Part shown: positions 58,381 through 64,000 of the stretch, in pieces
Layout: each line of letters begins with the position of its first letter
Position numbering within the stretch: the first letter of the stretch is position 1
Assembly: GCA_023663525.1 (NCBI GenBank)
Contig: JAMPHF010000004.1
Location: 62,001 to 126,000, forward strand
DNA: 64,000 nucleotides
Reading direction: 5' to 3'
Origin: Bacteroides sp.
GTDB taxonomy: Bacteria; Bacteroidota; Bacteroidia; Bacteroidales; Muribaculaceae
Notes under the pieces: generated by a model
Told to the model about the DNA's origin: nothing
Seen by the model: only the letters and a program-made list of their open reading frames with translations
Database searches by the model: none
Made by a program: the position numbers and the translations under genes

Positions 58381-60015
58381 TCAGCGGTCAATGTCAGGAA
58401 CGATATAGTCGAGTGAGCCTCCGATTGTGATGAGGTCGGCAATCTTCTGACCGTCAGTGATGTGATCAACCACGGCGGCTGCGGGCAGACAGGGCGGGGC
58501 AATCTTGAAACGGTAGGGATTGACCGTGCCGTCGCTCTCAAGATAGATTCCGAATGTGCCGCGACATCCCTCGACCATCTTGAACCAGTGACCGACGGGA
58601 AGTTTGATCACCTTAGGCACCTTGACGCAGTAGTCGCCCTCTGGGATATTGTCGATGAGCTGCGAGATGATGCGCGCACTCTGGATCATCTCCTCGATGC
58701 GCACCTTGAAGCGCGCCATCGAATCGCCCTCCTCGCGGACAACCTCATCGAACTCAAGCTCGGGATAGATGCTGTAAGGAGCACACTTGCGGACATCACA
58801 TGCCCAGCCTGAGCCACGTCCGTTAGGACCGGTGACTGACCACGAGATGGCATCGTGGCGTGTAAGGACACCGATGTTCTCCATACGGCCCTTGGCAATC
58901 GCGTTGCCGGTGAATATCTTGTTGTATTCCTTGATGTTTGCGGGAAGCGCATCAAGAAGTGCGTGGACATCCTTGACAAAATCGGGATGCAGATCCTGCA
59001 TGACTCCACCGATGCAATCATAGTTGAATGTCATGCGTGCGCCGCAAGTCTTCTCCATGATGTCGAGAATCTGCTCGCGTACACGGAGCGTGTAGAAAAG
59101 CATCGTGGTCGCACCGAGGTCCATGCAGTATGTGCCGATGAACAGACAGTGTGACGCGATACGCGAAAGCTCATCCATCAGCACGCGGATGACCTGTGCG
59201 CGGCGTGAAATCTGGATTCCGGCAGCCTCCTCGATGAGCATACAGATGCAGTGGTGGTAGGGATGTGCCGAGAAGTAGTCGAGACGGTCCATGAAATGGA
59301 GGGTCTGCGGATAGGTCAGTTTCTCGCAGATTTTCTCCACGCCACGGTGGATGTAGCCGAGATATATGTCGATTTTCTTGATGATCTCACCGTCAACAGC
59401 GGTGCGGAAACGGAGCACACCGTGAGTTGCCGGGTGCTGCGGGCCGATGTTGACCACGAAATCCTCAGGCTTGAAGATGCGGCGTTCGTGTTTCACGACC
59501 TTTCCGTCGGAATCCTCAGTCCAGACATCGGTGAAGTCAGTCTGACGTTCATTCTCGATCGAGACGGGGTTGATGTTCGGGTCATCATTGTAGTCCTTGC
59601 GGAGCGGGAAGCCCTTCCAATCGATGTTGAGGAAAAGGCGGCGCATGTCGGGATTGTTGATGAAGATGATTCCGAAGAAGTCATAGACCTCACGCTCGAA
59701 CACGGTGGCGATGGCCCAAAGGTCGTGAATTGAATGGATCAGAGGCTGCTCGCGGTCACCGGTCGCCATCACCTTGACAGATAGATGGGTGTTGTGTTTC
59801 GTCGAAGTGAGATAATAGATACAGCCCATGCCGTTTTCCTTCCAGTCCATACCGACGATGGTCACGAGGAAGTCGAAAGCGAGGTCACTGTCATCGCGGA
59901 GAGTCTTGGCGAAGTCATGCCACTTTGCGTCGGGGACGGTCACCAGCATGATGTCGCCATCCTCAATGATGGCCTCGGGCAACACGGTTGAAATCTTTTC
60001 CCGGATGTTGGACAT
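58381..60015 (-). CDS. nuoCD: NADH-quinone oxidoreductase subunit C/D fusion
   Basis: A 544-residue fusion. The NuoC domain (about 1-150) includes ISSERENDIP-type features: EREVYDFFGIIFINNPDMRR and GFPLRKDY. The NuoD domain (about 165-544) has NIGPQHPATHGVLR and GYIHRGVEKICE, contributing to the quinone cavity, and ends DYIVPDIDR, as in 49-kDa subunits. The fusion is usual for 11-subunit-type complexes in Bacteroidetes. Confidence 0.95.
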   Translation of the reverse strand: MSNIREKISTVLPEAIIEDGDIMLVTVPDAKWHDFAKTLRDDSDLAFDFLVTIVGMDWKENGMGCIYYLTSTKHNTHLSVKVMATGDREQPLIHSIHDLWAIATVFEREVYDFFGIIFINNPDMRRLFLNIDWKGFPLRKDYNDDPNINPVSIENERQTDFTDVWTEDSDGKVVKHERRIFKPEDFVVNIGPQHPATHGVLRFRTAVDGEIIKKIDIYLGYIHRGVEKICEKLTYPQTLHFMDRLDYFSAHPYHHCICMLIEEAAGIQISRRAQVIRVLMDELSRIASHCLFIGTYCMDLGATTMLFYTLRVREQILDIMEKTCGARMTFNYDCIGGVMQDLHPDFVKDVHALLDALPANIKEYNKIFTGNAIAKGRMENIGVLTRHDAISWSVTGPNGRGSGWACDVRKCAPYSIYPELEFDEVVREEGDSMARFKVRIEEMIQSARIISQLIDNIPEGDYCVKVPKVIKLPVGHWFKMVEGCRGTFGIYLESDGTVNPYRFKIAPPCLPAAAVVDHITDGQKIADLITIGGSLDYIVPDIDR

Positions 60016-60075
60016 AATATATAATAAGGTGTATGAACGTTATTCTTGATTGTGATTCTCTGAAAGTGGGGAGGC

Positions 60076-60684
60076 TCAGTCATTGACATCGGGGACCGGA
60101 TGAGCCTTCAGGAAATCTTCCTGCTTTTCCTGACGGTTGACACCGCCGAAGAACTTCTCCACCTTGATTTTGCGTGAGAGCTGCATGATGCCGTAGATCA
60201 TGGCCTCGGGGCGCGGAGGACAGCCGGGGACAAACACATCGACCGGGACAATATCCTCGATACCCATTGCGACGTGGTAGCTCTTTTTGAACGGACCGCC
60301 TGAGATGGCACAGCTTCCGCACGCAATCACGTACTTTGGCTCTGCGAGCTGGTCGTAAAGACGGCGGAACACCGGCACCATCCTGTGGACAATCGTACCG
60401 GCCACCATCATGAAGTCGGCCTGACGGGGCGAGGCGCGGGCAACTTCCCAGCCAAAGCGCGCCATGTCATAGCGCGCCGCTCCGAGCGACACAAACTCGA
60501 TGCCGCAGCAACTGGTGGCGAAGGTGAGCGGCCAGATAGAGTTGGAACGCCCCCAGTTGATAAGTTTGTCGAGCGAACCGACAATAACGTTGGTCCCGCT
60601 CTCCTGAAGCTCCTTCACGAGCTTCTCGATGTATTCGTTGTCTTTCCATGCCTCGTAGGGCATGCCTTGTGCAGTTACTTCCAT
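60076..60684 (-). CDS. nuoB: NADH-quinone oxidoreductase subunit B
   Basis: A 202-residue subunit holding cluster N2 next to the quinone. Cluster ligands appear as the paired cysteines in FATSCCGIEFV and the single ones in IACGSCAISGGPF and VPGCPPRPEA. It overlaps nuoA by 10 nt. Confidence 0.96.
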   Translation of the reverse strand: MEVTAQGMPYEAWKDNEYIEKLVKELQESGTNVIVGSLDKLINWGRSNSIWPLTFATSCCGIEFVSLGAARYDMARFGWEVARASPRQADFMMVAGTIVHRMVPVFRRLYDQLAEPKYVIACGSCAISGGPFKKSYHVAMGIEDIVPVDVFVPGCPPRPEAMIYGIMQLSRKIKVEKFFGGVNRQEKQEDFLKAHPVPDVND

Positions 60685-61043
60685 TCAAGTGCTCCTTTCC
60701 GCCAGGCATAGACAAGGCCCAGCACTATGATTCCAAAAAAGACTGCTATGGCTGTGAGACCGGAAGTCCCCAGCTCATGGACACGCACCGCCCAGGGATA
60801 GAGGAACACAGTCTCGACATCAAACATAAGGAAGAGGATGGCAAAAAGATAATAACCCACCTTGAACTGGGCCATTGATTCGCCTCGGGTGGGGATACCA
60901 CATTCGTAGGCCTCGCCTTTCTGTGGATTGAAGGAGCGGGGTGAAATTAGTCCCGCAAGCCAAAGAGCAATAGCAACAAGGGCAACACCCGTAAGGAGTG
61001 CCACCACGGCTAATGTCACATTTTGAATTGCCAAAGTTATCAT
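60675..61043 (-). CDS. nuoA: NADH-quinone oxidoreductase subunit A
   Basis: A 122-residue, three-helix subunit. Motifs: KGEAYECGIPTRGESMAQFKVGYYL (shown as YECGIPTRGESMAQFKVGYY) and FLMFDVETVFLYPWAV. It is the first gene of the nuo/atp block. Confidence 0.95.
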   Translation of the reverse strand: MITLAIQNVTLAVVALLTGVALVAIALWLAGLISPRSFNPQKGEAYECGIPTRGESMAQFKVGYYLFAILFLMFDVETVFLYPWAVRVHELGTSGLTAIAVFFGIIVLGLVYAWRKGALEWK

Positions 61044-61141
61044 AATGGTGATAAATACTGATTTTCTTTCAAACAGTTGTGTCTCATGGCATTACGTGCC
61101 TTTTCGCATTCCTCGGAATGCTCAGGTCACAAATTGCAGTG

Positions 61142-61175
61142 CAAATATACTGAAATTTTTCCAAAATTACCCAAA
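61142..61175 (-). promoter_or_regulatory. Promoter of the nuo/atp block
   Basis: TTTG (61172-61175) and TATATTTG (61142-61149), reading leftward with 22 nt between them, about 100 nt before nuoA. It is the only promoter-like site I found for the 18-gene block. Confidence 0.5.
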
Positions 61176-61276
61176 TTTTTCTTTGCCTATATTGCATGTG
61201 ACGGCAAAAAGCACAAGAAAAATTTCCGCATGACCGGTCCCGGCTGTCAGCCGAGAAGCCGGAAGCACGACGCGTC

Positions 61277-61933
61277 TCAGAAATTATATCCGATGGACAC
61301 GTTGAAATTATTCCATTCGGCGTCCAGACCGTCGGCAACATCCGTCAGACCGCCCTGAAACGACAGCCCCACGGAGATATTGTTCCACGTATGCGCTATG
61401 CCTATGCCAAGACCGGCCTGGAAACGGCGGAAACCGTTATCGTCATTGAACAGTCCTTCCGATTCGGTGCGGGTGGCGTTGCCCTCAAAATATTTCACTG
61501 TCCCCTTGCCATAGATTCCGAAGTCAAAATACGGACCGAAGAATATCTGCGAGGTGTGCGAGTCGTTTATGCGCAGGCGGTATGATGCGTAGACGGGAAT
61601 CTCGATGAAATTCAAGGTCATGCGAGCCTTGCCGTTCATCTCGTCAATCATGGTCCCGAGACCGAACTTTCCACCCTTTTGGGTGAAGAACGCACCCGAA
61701 TTGATTGAGAAACTGTTGACAATGTTAATGTCGGCGGCAATTCCACCGAAAAATCCGAACTTGGTTTCAGTGCCGCTGACGTTAAGCTCCGATATGTTCA
61801 TGCCGGCGCGCACGCCGAATGTCAGCGGTCGCTCCGCACGGCTACCGTCCCAAAATTTCACCTGAGCCATCGCCATCGATGCAACAGCCATCACGACCAC
61901 CGTCGCCATCAGTCTTCTTACAATCAGATTCAT
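61277..61933 (-). CDS. Outer-membrane beta-barrel protein (PorT-like)
   Basis: A 218-residue exported barrel. The signal peptide MNLIVRRLMATVVVMAVASMAMAQ (shown as MATVVVMAVASMAMAQ) is followed by FGVRAGMNISELNVSG and alternating strands ending NFNVSIGYNF with a terminal Phe. It resembles the outer-membrane beta-barrel/PorT domain group of Bacteroidetes. The ATG at 61933 is preferred because it opens the signal peptide. A TATATTTG box lies 37 nt upstream. Confidence 0.85.
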   Translation of the reverse strand: MNLIVRRLMATVVVMAVASMAMAQVKFWDGSRAERPLTFGVRAGMNISELNVSGTETKFGFFGGIAADINIVNSFSINSGAFFTQKGGKFGLGTMIDEMNGKARMTLNFIEIPVYASYRLRINDSHTSQIFFGPYFDFGIYGKGTVKYFEGNATRTESEGLFNDDNGFRRFQAGLGIGIAHTWNNISVGLSFQGGLTDVADGLDAEWNNFNVSIGYNF

Positions 61934-61969
61934 AGTTGAAAATAGTTGAAATGTGTTAGAATATGGATG

Positions 61970-61998
61970 CAAATATACCTAATTATTTACAAAACAAA
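61970..61998 (-). promoter_or_regulatory. Promoter of the beta-barrel gene
   Basis: TTTG (61995-61998) and TATATTTG (61970-61977), reading leftward with 17 nt between them. Confidence 0.45.
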
Positions 61999-62009
61999 TA
62001 TTGTCTACG

Positions 62010-63185
62010 CTAAAGTAGTTTCTTGAGGTCTTCTATGTCGGGGAGGCTTCTTCGTAATTCTTCCGGCAAATCATCGGCGGTCTTATATGTTGCAACGCCC
62101 ATCGGATGGGCGTAGTCTTGAATCATGTATTCCACAAAATCTTTGTCTGCGGTTTTACAAAGAAGGATTCCTATCGTGGGATTTTCATGAGGCTTCTTCA
62201 CTGTTTCGTCAAGAATCTTCAAGTATCCGGCCAATTGTCCAAGATATGCTGTTTTGAAGTCTCCATACTTCAACTCACAACAGACCAAAGCATTTAGTTC
62301 TCTATTGAAAAATAGCAAATCAGGGAATTGTTCTACCTCATATTTCTCAAGACGGTACTGATTACCGACAAAAGCAAAATCCCTACCAAATGTCATAATG
62401 AAATTTTTTACATTCTGTATAATTGTCTGTTCAACAACACGTTCATCAACGTCGTGAGAATCCCTCAGTCCAAGTTCTTCAGCATTTATGAAATCAAGAA
62501 TATACTCATCTTTGAAAAGTTCGATAGCCCTTAACGATTGTCTGACATCTGAGATGGTTCTTGAGAAATTGTTTGTGGCAACATGCTCATGCTTATGGTA
62601 ATAATCATCCTTTAACCTCTGTCGCAGAGTATATTTGTCCCATTGTTGGATGATTGTTTGGTGAATGTAAAATACTCGTTCTCTCAACGTCGTTGTCTTA
62701 TGTAGAATCTCCATATGGAGTGTGAACCCTATTCCGAGAAACTCATCCATATTTATTTCTACTTCGTTTGCGTCTGAGGGTTTAAGAATCGAAGTGTCAA
62801 TTTCGGTAGCCACGGCTATCGAATTGTCCGCAATGCTTGCAATTCTCAAATCGGTAGCCGTGGCTACCGATTTGAAACCCTCAAACCACTGCTCATAGAA
62901 CGTCCTCATTTGTTTAAGATTAGCCGTAGAAAAGCCACGAAGCCCGGGGATTTCCCGCCTAAGCTGCTCACTGATCCTATCCAATGCTCCTGTTCCCCAA
63001 AATCCCCTTCGAGAATTGTCGGAAACATATTTACCTATGCCATAATAAAGCGACAACTGATCCGCATTGGCTTTTTTCAATGCGCAAAGTTGACTCTTAA
63101 AGATAGCTGCTTTAATAGTGTCAACTGCTATCCGTATTGCTTCTGGCAATTTATTTGCTGATATATCAGTGGGTTCATTATTCAT
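62010..63185 (-). CDS. DUF1016 / PDDEXK nuclease-domain protein (YhcG-like)
   Basis: A 391-residue protein. The N-terminal DUF1016 helical region (about 15-110; LSLYYGIGKYVSDNS, GFSTANLKQMRTFYEQW) is followed by a linker and a C-terminal PDDEXK nuclease (about 250-375). The catalytic core is EQFPDLLFFNRELNALVCCELK, shown as FPDLLFFN and LVCCELK. Such proteins are often linked to mobile elements and DNA repair or restriction. The linker (about 105-135) holds two peptide repeats, KSVATATDL and IAVATE, encoded by two near-identical palindromes, an in-frame insertion. It is A/T-richer than its neighbours. Confidence 0.9.
   Translation of the reverse strand: MNNEPTDISANKLPEAIRIAVDTIKAAIFKSQLCALKKANADQLSLYYGIGKYVSDNSRRGFWGTGALDRISEQLRREIPGLRGFSTANLKQMRTFYEQWFEGFKSVATATDLRIASIADNSIAVATEIDTSILKPSDANEVEINMDEFLGIGFTLHMEILHKTTTLRERVFYIHQTIIQQWDKYTLRQRLKDDYYHKHEHVATNNFSRTISDVRQSLRAIELFKDEYILDFINAEELGLRDSHDVDERVVEQTIIQNVKNFIMTFGRDFAFVGNQYRLEKYEVEQFPDLLFFNRELNALVCCELKYGDFKTAYLGQLAGYLKILDETVKKPHENPTIGILLCKTADKDFVEYMIQDYAHPMGVATYKTADDLPEELRRSLPDIEDLKKLL
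62802..62873. repeat. In-frame palindrome pair inside the DUF1016 gene
   Basis: Palindrome 1: TTCGGTAGCC-AC-GGCTATCGAA (62802-62823, one mismatch). Palindrome 2: AAATCGGTAGCC-GT-GGCTACCGATTT (62848-62873, perfect). Between them lies a third inverted pair GAATTG...CAATTC. The whole stays in frame and encodes the linker of the protein. Confidence 0.9.
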
Positions 63186-63282
63186 ATTGAGTGTAAATTT
63201 AGCTCATCTCACTCTAATCACCAAATTTTGAGAAAAGAAAATTGAGTTGAAAATTGAGTGCGCCTCAGATTTACGTATATAG

Positions 63283-63329
63283 AAAAAGTGCATGGGAGAC
63301 TTACCGATGACGATCCGTCTCCCATGCAC
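63283..63329 (-). terminator. Intrinsic terminator of the right-edge barrel gene
   Basis: Perfect 13-bp stem GTGCATGGGAGAC/GTCTCCCATGCAC (63288-63300 with 63317-63329), followed leftward by TTTTT. Confidence 0.85.
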
Positions 63330-63436
63330 CTTGTGTGCCACTATGAGCCTTCAAAAAAAAAGAGGCTATTCGATATAGTGACGATTAAAAATAACTTGTG
63401 ACAATTTTTTATCGCCGCTAAACGGCTCTAAACTGT

Positions 63437-63988
63437 TCAGAAGTGGTAGTAGAAACCGAACATGAGGTTGTTGCTGTTGAGGTCAAGACCCCAGTTCTCG
63501 GCTGCGCCGTTATGCTTTGCCGGACGGTTGCCGCCCTGATAGCCGAGGAAGCCGACATGAGCCACGAGGCTGAACTTATCGCTGAGATTCAATGAGATGC
63601 CCGGACGCAGACCAATGCCATACTCAACTGCAGTGTGACCATCGGCACGACCGATACCGAAATCAACGCCACCGTCGATAAAGAGGCTCACCAGCTTTGA
63701 GTCAAAATAGGTGTAACGGGCGTATGGAGCAACCTTAAACACGGTCTTCTCCTCGCCACCCGACTTGCGGTATGACACACCGAGCTCGGTTCCGATGGCA
63801 AAATTATCGGTCATGTTGTAGCCAATCTCCGGGAGGACAGTGACCTGGGTGCTCTTTACACCGCTCGCCGACTCCGTGGTCCTGCCGAATGTGACCTGAC
63901 CGCCTGAATACCAACTGCCCTTGTCATTCTGGGCAGATACGCCTAAAGCCATAATAGCCATGACTGCCATTAATAAAAATTTCTTCAT
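63437..63988 (-). CDS. Outer-membrane beta-barrel protein
   Basis: A 183-residue protein with a signal peptide (MKKFLLMAVMAIMALGVSAQ). The mature part is a series of amphipathic strands with DNFAIGTELGVSYR and a C-terminal NLMFGFYYHF, typical of small eight-stranded barrels of the OmpX/outer-membrane-beta-barrel group. The substrate or role is unknown. The start is 12 nt from the window edge, so its promoter lies outside the window. Confidence 0.85.
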   Translation of the reverse strand: MKKFLLMAVMAIMALGVSAQNDKGSWYSGGQVTFGRTTESASGVKSTQVTVLPEIGYNMTDNFAIGTELGVSYRKSGGEEKTVFKVAPYARYTYFDSKLVSLFIDGGVDFGIGRADGHTAVEYGIGLRPGISLNLSDKFSLVAHVGFLGYQGGNRPAKHNGAAENWGLDLNSNNLMFGFYYHF

Positions 63989-64000
63989 AACAGTTGAAAT

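Overview
The window comes from a Bacteroidales genome, most likely of the Muribaculaceae/Bacteroides type. Supporting signs are a SusC/SusD pair, SPII lipoproteins, DUF4831, DUF4923 and DUF4493/PCMD proteins, an Hc1-like histone H1 homologue, a complex I without NuoE/F/G, and several upstream sites matching the Bacteroidetes promoter TTTG-N19-TAnnTTTG. No rRNA, tRNA or CRISPR array was seen.

Layout. 0-3.7 kb: an OmpA-family protein, then an isolated phage-type major capsid protein (SU10/DUF5309-like) behind a proline-rich small ORF and a 7-bp repeat array. 3.7-6.2 kb: two FKBP isomerases and riboflavin synthase. 6.2-13.4 kb: cobalamin adenosyltransferase, TrpRS, a DUF2723 membrane protein, a polysaccharide deacetylase and QueG. 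13.5-19.2 kb: rimP-nusA-infB-folK. 19.3-22.8 kb: a truncated DNA-binding protein, an M16 peptidase, a histone-like protein, and a dead REP-associated transposase with REP hairpins. 22.8-27.2 kb: an intact phage-type large terminase downstream of a large uncharacterised protein, with no prophage around them. 27.4-30.1 kb: a DUF4831 protein and the NAD(P)HX repair enzyme. 30.4-36.1 kb: a SusC/SusD uptake locus. 36.3-42.4 kb: an overlapping HAD/PRTase/GT2 cassette, an ORF6N protein, a DUF4923 protein and a PCMD-type lipoprotein. 42.4-61.0 kb: murI, then an 18-gene complex I plus ATP synthase block. 61.3-64 kb: two outer-membrane barrels around a DUF1016 nuclease.

The energy block is one same-strand run: nuoA-B-CD-H, atpD-C-B-E-F-H-A-G, nuoI-J-K-L-M-N. 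The complete F1Fo ATP synthase operon sits inside the complex I operon, so the proton-pumping dehydrogenase and the proton-consuming synthase are probably co-transcribed.

The most intriguing signals are: (1) capsid and terminase genes of phage type, host-like in composition, 20 kb apart and each behind an apparent housekeeping promoter; this fits either a domesticated, split-locus phage/GTA-like system or scattered relics; (2) a family of long intergenic palindromes with 9-bp-periodic arms and a conserved loop at 13.4, 27.4 and 30.3 kb; (3) the 7-bp repeat array before the capsid gene; (4) REP-like palindromes inside coding regions (RAYT, DUF1016 nuclease); (5) the interleaved nuo/atp operon.
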